Assembly (NCBI GenBank): GCA_005883415.1 | Contig: VAWT01000158.1 | Location: 1 to 33,117 of the forward strand | From: Actinomycetota bacterium | GTDB taxonomy: Bacteria > Actinomycetota > Thermoleophilia > Solirubrobacterales > Solirubrobacteraceae | Direction: 5' to 3' | Length of the DNA stretch: 33,117 nucleotides | Shown here: in pieces, positions 15,292-23,062 of the stretch | How the letters are laid out: every line of letters starts with the position of its first letter | Position numbering within the stretch: position 1 is the stretch's first letter | The notes under the pieces: model-generated | The model's input: only the letters and a program-made list of their open reading frames with translations | Told to the model about the DNA's origin: nothing | Database searches by the model: none | Translations under genes and position numbers: made by a program

Positions 15292-15955
15292 GCTGCGCGG
15301 CGTCGGACGCCGGTTCGGCGAGCGCACCGCGCTCAAGGAGGTCTCGGTACTCCTGCCGAGAGGCGCGACGCTGGCGGTGCTGGGGCGCAACGGAGCCGGG
15401 AAGTCGACGCTGCTGCGGATCCTGGCCACCCTGCTGAGACCACACGGAGGCGAGGTGGAGGTGCTCGGGGAGCCGCTACCGCGGCGGGCGTTCGCCGTTC
15501 GGCCGAAGATCGGTCTCCTGGGACACGAGCCGCTCCTCTACCGCGACCTGACCGGTCGCGAGAACTTGCAATACCACGCGCGCCTGTACAGGCTGCCCGA
15601 GGACAAGGTGGACCGGTTGCTGGAAGCCGTTGGCATGGAGCTCCGCGGGGACGATGCCGTCCGCTCTCTGTCGAGGGGGATGGTGCAGCGGCTCGCGGTT
15701 TGTCGGACGGTGCTCCACGAGCCGGAGCTGCTGCTGCTCGACGAGCCTCGAGCAAACCTCGATCCCGCCGCCAGCGACCTGGTCGAGCCCCTGATCGGCG
15801 GCAGCAACGGACGCACTCGGGTGCTCACCAGCCACGATCCGGAGGCGGCGATCAAGGAGGCAGACCTCGTCCTGGGGCTCAGAGACGGCCAGCCCGCATT
15901 TCTGGCGCAGCCCGGCGGGCTCGACGCCCGGCAGGTCAAGGAGCTCTACGCATGA
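15269..15955 (+). CDS. ccmA: Heme exporter ATP-binding protein CcmA
   Basis: 228 residues from GTG 15269, chosen because GGGAGG at 15253-15258 is well spaced; an in-frame GTG at 15245 would add 8 residues. ABC ATPase: Walker A GRNGAGKS (39-46), Q-loop region KIGLLGHEPLLYRDLTGRENL, signature LSRGMVQRL (134-142), Walker B LLLLDEP (154-160), D-loop region RANLDP and switch TSHDPE. The sequence YRDLTGRENLxYHARLY is typical of CcmA. With CcmB and CcmC it moves or remodels heme for attachment to apocytochrome c outside the membrane (system I). The signature LSRGM instead of LSxGQ is usual in this subgroup. ATGA overlap with ccmB. Confidence 0.93.
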   Translation: MPDTPAIELRGVGRRFGERTALKEVSVLLPRGATLAVLGRNGAGKSTLLRILATLLRPHGGEVEVLGEPLPRRAFAVRPKIGLLGHEPLLYRDLTGRENLQYHARLYRLPEDKVDRLLEAVGMELRGDDAVRSLSRGMVQRLAVCRTVLHEPELLLLDEPRANLDPAASDLVEPLIGGSNGRTRVLTSHDPEAAIKEADLVLGLRDGQPAFLAQPGGLDARQVKELYA

Positions 15956-16623
15956 GCACAGTGCTGGCCGTCCTGCGCAAGGACCTACGGCTCGAGCTGC
16001 GCACATTCGAGACGCTGCCGGCCATGGCGCTGTTCTCGCTCTCCACCTTTGTGATCTTCCACTTCGGGTTCAACCAGGCAGCGATCGCCGGTCAGCTGGC
16101 GGCCGGGGTGCTCACCGTCACGCTCCTGTTCGCGGCGCTCCTGGGCGCGGGTCGGCTGTTCGTCGCCGAACGAGAGCAGGGCGGCTTTGACGCCTTCCTG
16201 CTGGCCCCGGTGGACCGCAACGCGCTGCTGGTCGCGAAGGCCGTGGCGATGTTCATCTTCCTGGCGGTGCTCGAGGTGATCGCCGTGCCCGCGTTCGGGC
16301 TGTTATTGCTGGGGCCGCCCCTCGGCCCGCGGCTGCCTGGGCTGATCGCCGTGCTGGCGCTGGCCGACCTCGGGCTGGCCGTGATCGGGACCTTCGTCTC
16401 GGCGATCGCGATCCAGACGCGCGCGCGCGACCTGATCGCGCCCATCATCGGGTTGCCGCTGCTGATTCCCGCGCTAATCGCCACGGCCCGGGCGGCAGGC
16501 CCGTTGCTCGCCGCCCACGGCTCAGGTTCGCCTCCAACCAAATGGATCGCAATCCTCGCTCTTTATGATGTCGTATTCGCCCTGATCGCCTACGCGGTAT
16601 TCGACTACCTTCTGGAGGATTGA
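15952..16623 (+). CDS. ccmB: Heme exporter membrane protein CcmB
   Basis: 223 residues, starting at the ATG overlapping the ccmA stop. About six hydrophobic segments, with the CcmB-type opening VLAVLRKDLRLELRTFETLPAMALFSLSTFVIFHF and the conserved loop LFVAEREQGGFDAFLLAPVDRNALLVAKAVAMF (family form: ERExGxLExLLLSPxxRxAIFLGK). C-terminal region: LIAPIIGLPLLIPALIATARA. It forms the membrane part of the CcmAB transporter. A GGAGG at 16614-16618, inside its last codons, serves the next gene. Confidence 0.93.
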   Translation: MSTVLAVLRKDLRLELRTFETLPAMALFSLSTFVIFHFGFNQAAIAGQLAAGVLTVTLLFAALLGAGRLFVAEREQGGFDAFLLAPVDRNALLVAKAVAMFIFLAVLEVIAVPAFGLLLLGPPLGPRLPGLIAVLALADLGLAVIGTFVSAIAIQTRARDLIAPIIGLPLLIPALIATARAAGPLLAAHGSGSPPTKWIAILALYDVVFALIAYAVFDYLLED

Positions 16624-16627
16624 CTCC

Positions 16628-17356
16628 TTGACCACGTTCGGCCGCGGGCTTCGCACCCTCGTCCTCGCCACGGTCCTGACCATCATCGTCGCACTGGCGC
16701 TGGTCTTCTTCTACGCCCCGCTCGATGCCGACCAGGGCTTCATCCAGAAGATCTTCTACCTGCACGTGCCGCTGGCGATCGTCTCCCTGTGCGGATTCGT
16801 GTTCGGAGGCCTACTCGCGATCGGCCACCTGCGCACCCGGAATCGGGCCTGGGACATGCGCTCCTACGTGGCGATTCACATGGCATTGATCTTCGGCGTC
16901 GGCGGCCTGATCACGGGGTCGATCTGGGCCAAGGCCTCGTGGGGACACTGGTGGGACTGGAGCGACCCCACCCTGACCTCGTTCTTGATCGTGCTGCTTC
17001 TGTTCGCCACCTACCAGCCGCTTCGCTTCTCGATCGAGGATCCCGAGCGCCAGGCCAGGTACGCGAGCGTGTTCGCGGTGGTGGCGGCCGCCTTCGTGCC
17101 GCTCAACTTCATCGCCGTTCGGTTGGCGCAGCAGTTCGTCCACCCGCGGATCCTGACGTTGGGGGGCGGCAACCTGCCCGGCTCGATGCGGCTCACGTTC
17201 CTGGTCTCCCTGCTGGGGATGGCGCTCCTGTATGCCACGCTCTGGAAGTACGAGATGACCGCCAAGAACGCTCGCATCCAAGTCCGCCGGCTGCGGCGGT
17301 CCCTGCTCGGCGACGATTCTGTCCGCCCGCTCGGCAGGAGCGCGGCTCCGTCATGA
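16628..17356 (+). CDS. ccmC: Heme-handling protein CcmC
   Basis: 242 residues from TTG 16628, with GGAGG 9 bases upstream, which supports this non-ATG start. Six hydrophobic segments and the tryptophan-rich heme-binding motif WAKASWGHWWDWSDPTLTSFLIV (CcmC form WGxWWxWDxRLT). Here the last part reads DPTLTS rather than the usual DxRLTS, a small variation. Conserved His residues occur in IFYLHVP and AIHMALIF. CcmC presents heme to the chaperone CcmE. The Arg-rich tail is poorly conserved. ATGA overlap with ccmD. Confidence 0.95.
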   Translation: MTTFGRGLRTLVLATVLTIIVALALVFFYAPLDADQGFIQKIFYLHVPLAIVSLCGFVFGGLLAIGHLRTRNRAWDMRSYVAIHMALIFGVGGLITGSIWAKASWGHWWDWSDPTLTSFLIVLLLFATYQPLRFSIEDPERQARYASVFAVVAAAFVPLNFIAVRLAQQFVHPRILTLGGGNLPGSMRLTFLVSLLGMALLYATLWKYEMTAKNARIQVRRLRRSLLGDDSVRPLGRSAAPS

Positions 17357-17571
17357 GCGCGCTGGCAGTCTCACCGGCGCTCGCCCCCGGCAAGGCAGCT
17401 CCTTACGTGATCGCCGCCTACGCGGTATTTCTGGCGATCGTGCTGATCTACGTGGCGATCATGGCCCGGCGGCTGACCCGGACCGAAAAGGACGTCCAGC
17501 AGCTCAAGCGCGAGCTCGATCAGCGTGCGGCAGCGGCCGAGCACAAAGACGAGCGGGAGCCCGTTCTATGA
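17353..17571 (+). CDS. ccmD: CcmD-like small membrane protein
   Basis: 72 residues, ATG overlapping the ccmC stop. One transmembrane helix (AAPYVIAAYAVFLAIVLIYVAIM, residues 15-37), then a basic RRLTRTEKDVQQLKREL amphipathic/coiled-coil tail. This matches CcmD, which bridges CcmC and CcmE and assists release of holo-CcmE; the YxxxxYxxxxxxI helix pattern and post-helix arginines fit. The position (ccmABC-D) makes the call strong despite weak sequence conservation. Ends with an ATGA overlap with hemA, coupling heme delivery to heme synthesis. Confidence 0.87.
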   Translation: MSALAVSPALAPGKAAPYVIAAYAVFLAIVLIYVAIMARRLTRTEKDVQQLKRELDQRAAAAEHKDEREPVL

Positions 17572-18911
17572 GCGAGCTGCTGGCGATTGGGGTCTCGCAC
17601 AAGACGGCCCCGGTAGAGGTCCGTGAGCGCCTGGCGCTGACAGACCGACGGGCCGCGGAGTTCCTCCGCGAGTTGCGCGGAGCCGCCGACGTGCAGGAGG
17701 CGGTCGCGATCTCGACGTGCAACCGGACCGAGCTGTACCTGGTCGTGGGCGATCCGGTCGAGGCGGAGTCGACCGCCCTGACGATGCTCTCACGGCAAGC
17801 CGGCATCCGGCCTACGGCGCTTGCCTCCGCGATCTACGCCCATCGCAACTGCGAGGCGGCGCGACACCTGTACCGGGTAACCGCCGGACTGGAGTCGATG
17901 ATCGTGGGCGAGAACGAGATCCAGGGACAGGTCAAGCGGGCATACGACGCGGCGCTGGCCAAGGAGACCACGGGTCCGCTCACGAACCGCCTGTTCAAGG
18001 CGGCGATCGAGACCGGCAAGCGGGTGCGCACCCAGACTGCCATCGGCGAGCGTCAGCTCACCTTGCCCGCGGTGGCGGTTGCGCTCGCGCGGGAGCTGCT
18101 TGACGAATTGCGCAGCCGCGAAGTCGTGATCCTGGGCACCGGAGAGACCAGCGAGCTGACGGCCCGCGCCCTCGCCGACTCGGGCGTGCGCGCCGTGTTC
18201 GTCGCCACACGCAGGCGCGACCGGGCAATCGGGCTGGCGCGCCGCTACGGCGGCACCAGCGTCAACTTCGACGAGTTGCCGCAGGCGCTGGAGCGGGCCG
18301 ACATCGTGGTGGCGGCCACCGCGTCGCCGCACCTCCTGATCGAGGCGGCCGCGCTGGAGGAGGTCATGGCCCGCCGCGAGCAGCAGCCGATGCTCGTGAT
18401 CGACCTGGCCGTCCCGCGCGATGTCGACCCGGCGAGCACCGGGATCGCCGGCGTGTCCCTGTACGACATCGATGACCTCCAGGCGGTGATCGCGCGCAAC
18501 CGCAAGGTGCGCCAAGCGGAGGCCCGCAGGGCGGAGGGGATCATCGAGGAGGAGATCCAGCAGTTCGCCAGCTGGCTGGGATCGCTCGAGGTGCTCCCCA
18601 CGCTGGCGGCGCTGCGGTCACGGGCCAACGAGATCGCGGCCCAGGTGGTGCGGGAGAACGCGGGCAAATGGGAGTCCGCGTCGCCGCGCGATCTCGAGCG
18701 GGTCGGAGCCCTCGCCGCCGCCGTGGTCAACCGACTGCTACACGACCCGACGGTAAGGATGAAGGAGCTTCGCGACGATCGTGTCCACGCCCGGATGGCG
18801 ATCGTGCGCGAGCTGTTTGGGCTCGAGGCCGCTCGAGCGGTGCCGGAGGCGGTCGACGAGCATCCCGAGCCACTAGCCGAGGTGCGCGAGCTCCGATCGC
18901 GTCGCCGTTGA
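17568..18911 (+). CDS. hemA: Glutamyl-tRNA reductase HemA
   Basis: 447 residues, ATG overlapping the ccmD stop. Catalytic domain: GVSHKTAPVEVRERL (8-22), AISTCNRTELYLV with nucleophile Cys51, GLESMIVGENEIQGQVKRAY. NADPH domain: VVILGTGETSELTARALADSGV, FVATRRRDRAIGLARRYGG. C-terminal helical dimerisation domain. It reduces glutamyl-tRNA(Glu) to glutamate-1-semialdehyde, the first committed step of C5-pathway tetrapyrrole synthesis. hemL, which acts next, is not adjacent. The TTGA at 18908-18911 overlaps hemC. Length is typical for actinobacteria. Confidence 0.97.
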   Translation: MSELLAIGVSHKTAPVEVRERLALTDRRAAEFLRELRGAADVQEAVAISTCNRTELYLVVGDPVEAESTALTMLSRQAGIRPTALASAIYAHRNCEAARHLYRVTAGLESMIVGENEIQGQVKRAYDAALAKETTGPLTNRLFKAAIETGKRVRTQTAIGERQLTLPAVAVALARELLDELRSREVVILGTGETSELTARALADSGVRAVFVATRRRDRAIGLARRYGGTSVNFDELPQALERADIVVAATASPHLLIEAAALEEVMARREQQPMLVIDLAVPRDVDPASTGIAGVSLYDIDDLQAVIARNRKVRQAEARRAEGIIEEEIQQFASWLGSLEVLPTLAALRSRANEIAAQVVRENAGKWESASPRDLERVGALAAAVVNRLLHDPTVRMKELRDDRVHARMAIVRELFGLEAARAVPEAVDEHPEPLAEVRELRSRRR

Positions 18912-19756
18912 TCCGGATCGGGACCCGCGGTTCGGCGCTCGCGCTCGCGCAGTCGCGGTGGGTCGCCGAGCGGATTGCGGACGACACCGCGCTGGTGACG
19001 ATCACCACCGCGGGCGATCGCGGCGCCAGCCTGGCCGACAAGTCCCAGTGGGTTGCGGAGCTGGAGCAGGCCCTGCTTCAGCAACGCATCGACCTGGCGG
19101 TCCACTCCGCCAAGGACGTGCCTGCGGAGCTGGCGGAGGGGCTGGAGCTCGTCGCCATCCCCGACCGCGCCGATCCTCGCGACGCGATCTGCGGCGCGCC
19201 GTCTCTGCAAGCCCTGCCTGCCGGGGCGCGGGTTGGGACGAGCAGCCTCCGCCGCAAGGCTCAGCTGCGGGCGGTTCGCGAGGACATCGACGTGATCGAC
19301 ATGCGCGGCAACGTCGACACCAGGCTTCGCAAGCTGGCGGCTGGCGAGTGCGACGCACTGGTGCTCGCGGTGGCGGGACTTCGGCGCCTGGGACACGAGC
19401 CCGACGGGACCTTGGATGAGCTGGTGCCCGCCGCCGGTCAGGGCGCGCTGGCATTACAGGCACGCACCTGCGACGAACATGTACGTACATGTACACGGAG
19501 TGTCCGGGATGAACAGACCACGACCTGCGTTCTCGCCGAGCGCGAGCTCACGCGGCGACTAGAAGCCTCGTGCAACAGCGCTGTTGGCGCCAATGCTCGA
19601 CCGGCCGGCACCGGACACCTCGAGCTCCGGGCTTGGGTGGGCCTCTCCGACGGATCGGCGTGGATCAGCGACCGGCTGAACGGACGGCCCGGCGGACTGG
19701 GATCCGCGGTCGCAGAGCGCATGCTGTCGGTCGGCGCGGCGGGGATGCTCAGGTGA
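18908..19756 (+). CDS. hemC: Porphobilinogen deaminase HemC
   Basis: 282 residues from TTG 18908, which overlaps the hemA stop (TTGA); homology begins immediately (IRIGTRGSALALAQS), so the upstream open frame is excluded. Catalytic Asp70 in LAVHSAKDVP (usually HSxKDxP), substrate-binding GTSSLRRKAQL, DMRGNVDTRLRKL and PAAGQGALALQAR. The dipyrromethane cofactor Cys is Cys222 in LEASCNSAVGANA; the usual surround is EGGCxxPxGA, so this is an unusual variant. Residues 188-207 (CDEHVRTC...TTTC) have three extra cysteines and AT-richer codons containing a 16-bp palindrome. Product hydroxymethylbilane goes to the HemD part of the next gene. Confidence 0.95.
   Translation: MIRIGTRGSALALAQSRWVAERIADDTALVTITTAGDRGASLADKSQWVAELEQALLQQRIDLAVHSAKDVPAELAEGLELVAIPDRADPRDAICGAPSLQALPAGARVGTSSLRRKAQLRAVREDIDVIDMRGNVDTRLRKLAAGECDALVLAVAGLRRLGHEPDGTLDELVPAAGQGALALQARTCDEHVRTCTRSVRDEQTTTCVLAERELTRRLEASCNSAVGANARPAGTGHLELRAWVGLSDGSAWISDRLNGRPGGLGSAVAERMLSVGAAGMLR
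19477..19492. repeat. 16-bp perfect palindrome inside hemC
   Basis: ACATGTACGTACATGT, followed by another TGTACA-like stretch, in a locally AT-rich patch of an otherwise GC-rich gene. About one such palindrome might arise by chance in a sequence this long if composition were even, so it may be incidental. Confidence 0.6.
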
Positions 19757-21240
19757 CGGTCTACCTCGTCGGTGCCGGACCCGGCGATCCCGTCCTGCTC
19801 ACGACCAGGGCGCTTCAGCTGATCGCTGCCGCGGACGTGATCGTGTACGACCGCCTGATCCCAGCTGAGGCCCTGGCGGGGGCGAGGGCCGGCGCCGAGC
19901 TCATCTACGCCGGCAAGCAGGGCGGCGGGGTATCGGCCGACCAGGACGAGATCGAGCGGCTGCTGGTGGATTTTGGTTCTGCCGGGGGCACTGTCGTTCG
20001 CCTGAAGGGCGGTGACCCGTTCGTGTTCGGCCGCGGCGGCGAGGAGGCCGAAGCGCTAGCCGAGGCCGGGGTCCCGTTCGAGATCGTGCCGGGCGTGACG
20101 GCTGGCGTGGCCGCTCCCGCCTACGCCGGGATACCCGTTACCCATCGGGACGCGGCCAGCGCGGTCGCGTTTGTGACCGGTCACGAGGATCCGTCGAAGC
20201 CCGAGCCCGCCGTCGATTGGGAGGCGCTGGCGGTGTTCCCCGGCACGTTGGTGGTCTACATGGGGATTCGGCGGCTGGACGCGATCACCGAAAGGCTGAT
20301 CGAGGCCGGGCGCTCGCCACGGGAGCCGGCTGCGGTGATCGAGCGTGGGACGCTGCCTGACCAGCGCGTCATCGAGGGGACGCTAGAGACGATCGCCGCC
20401 ACCGCGGCATCTGAGGGAGTCAGGGCGCCGGCGGTCGCCGTGTTCGGGCAGGTCTCGGCCTCCCGGGAACGGCTGAGATGGTTTGAGAACCGGCCGTTGG
20501 CCGGCATCCGGGTGGCCGTCACCCGAGCACGGGCCCAGGCCAGTGAGCTTGCAGCGCGGCTTCGAGCGCTTGGTGGCGCCGTTGTGGAGGTTCCGGCGAT
20601 CAGGGTCGTGCCTCTGGCGGGTCCAGCGCCTAGGCTTGCGGGCTACGACTTGATCTGTCTGACCAGCCCCAACGGGGCCCGGGTGCTCTTCGACCGTCTG
20701 CGGGATGCCGGGCTCGACGCCCGCGCACTGGCCGGCGCCAGGGTGGCGGCGATCGGGCCCGGTACAGCCGCCGCGCTCGAGCGTCACGGGATAACGGCCG
20801 ACATCGTGCCCGACCGGTTTGTCGCCGAGGGACTGATCGAAGCGCTGGCGGACGTACCAGTGAGGCGGGCCCTCATCGCGCGCGCGGCGGACGCGCGTGA
20901 CGTGCTCCCTGCGGCCCTTCGCCAGAGGGGGGCGGAGGTCGACGTCATGCCTCTCTATGAGACGGTTCCCGAACCGCTCGATCAGACCCATCTGGAGCAG
21001 GCCGAGCGCGCTGACTACGTGACCTTCACGTCCTCCTCCACGGTTCGGTTCTTCCTGTCCGCCGCCGGCGAAAGGCTCGGTTCGGGGGCGCGGCTGATCA
21101 GCATCGGTCCGGTCACGAGCGCCGCGCTCAGAGAGCGGGGGCTAGAGCCCCACGTCGAGGCAGGGAGGCACGACATCGAGGGGCTGGTTGAGGCGCTCGT
21201 GCGCGACGCGGAAGAGCGGCGAGGTGCGCTGTGGGCGTGA
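19753..21240 (+). CDS. cobA-hemD: Fused uroporphyrinogen-III C-methyltransferase / uroporphyrinogen-III synthase (CobA-HemD)
   Basis: 495 residues from the GTG overlapping the hemC stop. Residues 1 to about 243 are the SAM uroporphyrinogen methyltransferase: VYLVGAGPGDPVLLTTRAL, IVYDRLI, VRLKGGDPFVFGRGGEEAE (82-100), EIVPGVTAGVAAPAYAGIPVTHR, ATLPDQ-type RGTLPDQRVIEGTL. From about 247 (NRPLAGIRVAVTRARAQASELAARLRALG) to the end is uroporphyrinogen-III synthase, with LICLTSPNGARVLFDRL and VTFTSSSTVRFFL. The first domain makes precorrin-2 for siroheme and B12; the second closes hydroxymethylbilane to uroporphyrinogen III. Fusion of these two is common in Gram-positive bacteria. It produces the substrate of the Met8-type enzyme at the operon's start. 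Confidence 0.96.
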   Translation: MTVYLVGAGPGDPVLLTTRALQLIAAADVIVYDRLIPAEALAGARAGAELIYAGKQGGGVSADQDEIERLLVDFGSAGGTVVRLKGGDPFVFGRGGEEAEALAEAGVPFEIVPGVTAGVAAPAYAGIPVTHRDAASAVAFVTGHEDPSKPEPAVDWEALAVFPGTLVVYMGIRRLDAITERLIEAGRSPREPAAVIERGTLPDQRVIEGTLETIAATAASEGVRAPAVAVFGQVSASRERLRWFENRPLAGIRVAVTRARAQASELAARLRALGGAVVEVPAIRVVPLAGPAPRLAGYDLICLTSPNGARVLFDRLRDAGLDARALAGARVAAIGPGTAAALERHGITADIVPDRFVAEGLIEALADVPVRRALIARAADARDVLPAALRQRGAEVDVMPLYETVPEPLDQTHLEQAERADYVTFTSSSTVRFFLSAAGERLGSGARLISIGPVTSAALRERGLEPHVEAGRHDIEGLVEALVRDAEERRGALWA

Positions 21241-21926
21241 GCGAGGCCATCCCGACCCAGCCCGCATTTCTGTTCGACCTGGACGGGACGCTGGTGGACA
21301 GCGTCTACCAGCACGTCGTGGCCTGGCGGGAGGCGCTCGAGGCCGTCGGCATCAACCTCCCGGTCTGGAAGATTCACCGCCGGATCGGTATGAGCGGGGG
21401 ACTATTTGTCAACGCCCTGGCGCGGGAGCTCGATACGGAGCTCGACCGCGAGATCCTGGACAGGCTCCCGACGCTTCATACCGACGCCTACATCCGCCAC
21501 TTCCACAGCGTGCGACCGCTGCCGGGAGCCGTTGAGCTTCTGGAGACTCTGACCGAGCACCGTGTGCCCTGGGCAATTGCCACCAGTGGTGTCGAGCGGT
21601 CCGCCAAGCTCGCACTGGAGTTACTGGAGCTGGACCCCCAGACGCCGGTCGTGACGCGCGACCAGGTGCGCTATGCCAAGCCGGACCCCGACCTGTTCCT
21701 GACGGCCGCCGAGCGCCTCGGGGTCGGCATCCGCGAGAGCCTCGTCGTCGGCGACAGCGTGTGGGACCTGCTGGCGGCCAGGAGGGCGAGCGCCCTGGGG
21801 ATCGGCGTGCTCTCGGGGGGCTACGGCCGCGAGGAGCTCATCTACTCTGGCGCCTTCCGCGTCTACGAGGATCCCCACGACCTTCTCGCCCACATCGATG
21901 AGGTAGGAGTACGGCGTCCTCTCTGA
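21231..21926 (+). CDS. HAD-superfamily hydrolase (phosphoglycolate phosphatase/beta-PGM-like)
   Basis: 231 residues from GTG 21231 (GAGG 6 bases upstream); GTG 21237 would form a GTGA overlap like the other junctions of this operon and is equally possible. HAD motifs: I FLFDLDGTLVDS with nucleophile D16 and D18, II AIATSG (Thr/Ser118-119), III K150 in YAKPDPDLF, IV VVGDSVWDLLAARRA with D175 and D179. Cap-domain position (type C1, helical) fits small-phosphometabolite phosphatases. The substrate is unknown. It occupies the place where hemB is often found in such clusters, but has no relation to it. Convergent with the response regulator. Confidence 0.91.
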   Translation: MGVSEAIPTQPAFLFDLDGTLVDSVYQHVVAWREALEAVGINLPVWKIHRRIGMSGGLFVNALARELDTELDREILDRLPTLHTDAYIRHFHSVRPLPGAVELLETLTEHRVPWAIATSGVERSAKLALELLELDPQTPVVTRDQVRYAKPDPDLFLTAAERLGVGIRESLVVGDSVWDLLAARRASALGIGVLSGGYGREELIYSGAFRVYEDPHDLLAHIDEVGVRRPL

Positions 21927-21949
21927 CGCCCCTGGCACGGCGTCCTCTC
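21911..21949. repeat. 13-bp direct repeat across the HAD gene stop
   Basis: ACGGCGTCCTCTC occurs at 21911-21923 (last codons and stop region of the HAD gene) and again at 21937-21949 in the short gap before the convergent response-regulator stop. The 26-base period suggests a small tandem duplication. No function is apparent. Confidence 0.6.
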
Positions 21950-21971
21950 CGCCCCCCGGCGGCGCCCCGCG

Positions 21972-22613
21972 CTACTCCATCAGCCCTCGCCGCATCGCCT
22001 CGGCGACGGCGGCCGCCCGGTCGTGGACCCCGAGCTTATCGAGCAGGCTCTTGACGTAGGTCTTGACCGTCGAGGAGCTGATGAACAGGCGCTCTCCGAT
22101 CTCGGGATTCGACAGCCCCTCGGCGATCAGCAAGAGCACCTGGGACTCGCGCTCCGAGAGCAGCGATACCGCTGATCGATCGCGTTCGCGCAACTCTCGC
22201 ACCAAGCCGGAGTGGACCTCGGGGGCGAGCACCGTCTCCCCGCGCGCTACTGCGACGATCGCATCACAGATCTGATCGAGCGTCGAGGCCTTCGTCAAGA
22301 AGGCGGCCGCGCCCAGCTGCACCGCGTCGTACACGAGCTCCCGCGAGCTGTCCGCAGAGAGCATCACCACGGAGGTCTCGATTCGGTCGCGCTGGATAGC
22401 GCGGACGACGTCCAGACCTTCGAGCTGCGGCAACCGCATGTCTAGGACCGCGACCCCCGGCGACAGCGACCGGATGTCGTCCAGCGCGCGCCGCCCGTCG
22501 CCGCCCATACCGACCAGCTCGAGCTCCGGCCGCGAGGACGCTGCGCGCGCGACAGCTTCCCGAAAGACCGGATGGTCATCGGCGACGTAGACCGTGATTT
22601 TCTGTCCTGCCAT
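21972..22613 (-). CDS. NarL/FixJ-family response regulator (orphan)
   Basis: 213 residues from ATG 22613. Receiver domain: acidic D12-D13 (YVADDHPVFREAVA), phospho-acceptor D58 (VAVLDMRLPQLEGLDVV), Ser86 and K108 (FLTKAS). After a linker, a LuxR-type helix-turn-helix at 150-210: LSERESQVLLLIAEGLSNPEIGERLFISSSTVKTYVKSLLDKLGVHDRAAAV. A DNA-binding transcription factor activated by phosphorylation. No histidine kinase is adjacent; the divergent neighbour beyond a 456-base structured gap is a small Hpt-like protein, which could feed it. It may bind the dyads in that gap. Targets unknown. The whole reading frame looks intact and of normal length. Confidence 0.94.
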   Translation of the reverse strand: MAGQKITVYVADDHPVFREAVARAASSRPELELVGMGGDGRRALDDIRSLSPGVAVLDMRLPQLEGLDVVRAIQRDRIETSVVMLSADSSRELVYDAVQLGAAAFLTKASTLDQICDAIVAVARGETVLAPEVHSGLVRELRERDRSAVSLLSERESQVLLLIAEGLSNPEIGERLFISSSTVKTYVKSLLDKLGVHDRAAAVAEAMRRGLME

Positions 22614-22695
22614 TCGGGGCTAGCCGAAGAGTCTAATCCTGACTCCCCCAGATGGGTAGTAAGCCCCTCCCCCGATCGGGTTAGCCCCACTACGG

Positions 22696-22737
22696 CCGGC
22701 CGGTCGGGCGACTTTGACCTTTCAACTGACCGGCCGG
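22696..22737. promoter_or_regulatory. 10-bp inverted repeat upstream of the response regulator
   Basis: CCGGCCGGTC (22696-22705) and GACCGGCCGG (22728-22737) match perfectly across a 22-base AT-richer loop containing TTTGACCTTTCAA. It lies 83-124 bases upstream of the regulator start. It could be an autoregulatory site for a NarL-type dimer or a cruciform/hairpin. Confidence 0.42.
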
Positions 22738-22744
22738 GGGATGG

Positions 22745-22762
22745 TCAGGATGCCGCTCCTGA
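22745..22762. repeat. Hairpin TCAGGA-n6-TCCTGA
   Basis: Perfect 6-bp stem with a six-base loop (tgccgc), immediately after the 10-bp inverted repeat and before the 31-bp repeats. A small RNA or DNA hairpin in the structured gap; no known family recognised. Confidence 0.45.
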
Positions 22763-22821
22763 GGGAGAATTCCTGCCAAGTCATTTCCTGCAGGCCTGAC
22801 CGACAATGGGGGCCAGGACAG

Positions 22822-22898
22822 CGAGCAGGCGGCCGCCCGGGGCAGCGGCCGCCCCTCGACAGAACTTCGAGCAGGCGGCCGCCCGGGGCAGCGGCCGC
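22822..22898. repeat. Two 31-bp direct repeats, each containing a hairpin made of GCGGCCGC arms
   Basis: Identical 31-bp copies at 22822-22852 and 22868-22898 (46-base period, 15-base spacer). Each begins CGAGCAGG and contains GCGGCCGC-ccggggca-GCGGCCGC, so each copy folds into an 8-bp stem with an eight-base loop; the arms are themselves palindromic. TCGA follows both copies a few bases on. Perfect identity in non-coding DNA suggests recent duplication or selection. Two copies with a short spacer do not make a CRISPR array. Confidence 0.8.
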
Positions 22899-22906
22899 TC
22901 TCGAGG

Positions 22907-22923
22907 AACAGCGACCAGCTGTT
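22907..22923. repeat. Hairpin AACAGC-n5-GCTGTT
   Basis: Perfect 6-bp stem with a five-base loop (gacca), 8 bases after the second 31-bp repeat. A related ACAGCTGT dyad occurs about 50 bases downstream (around 22973-22980), so AACAGC/GCTGTT may be a recurring half-site. Confidence 0.45.
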
Positions 22924-23033
22924 AGCGGTGGCGCTGCGAGATCCGGGGCATACCTCTCGCCGCACCACCGCGACAGCTGTCTGCGGCAACGTCAGACGGA
23001 CGGCCGGACCCCGCGGAGCCCGCCGTCAAGGCC

Positions 23034-23062
23034 TTGCCGCCCTCGCTGGAATCGGGTAGAAC
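23034..23062 (+). promoter_or_regulatory. Possible promoter for the Hpt-like gene
   Basis: TTGCCG (23034-23039) and TAGAAC (23057-23062) are separated by 17 bases, the best -35/-10 spacing in the window; TAGAAC ends 7 bases before the GTG at 23070. The -10 lacks the final T of the consensus. It would give a nearly leaderless transcript. Confidence 0.4.

Noticed and set aside
18668-18907. Upstream part of the hemC frame
   Set aside because: It lies inside hemA in another frame; HemC homology starts at the TTG that overlaps the hemA stop.
22822-22898. Direct repeats as a CRISPR array
   Set aside because: Only two copies, a 15-base spacer and no cas genes; the copies are strongly self-complementary GC-rich hairpins.
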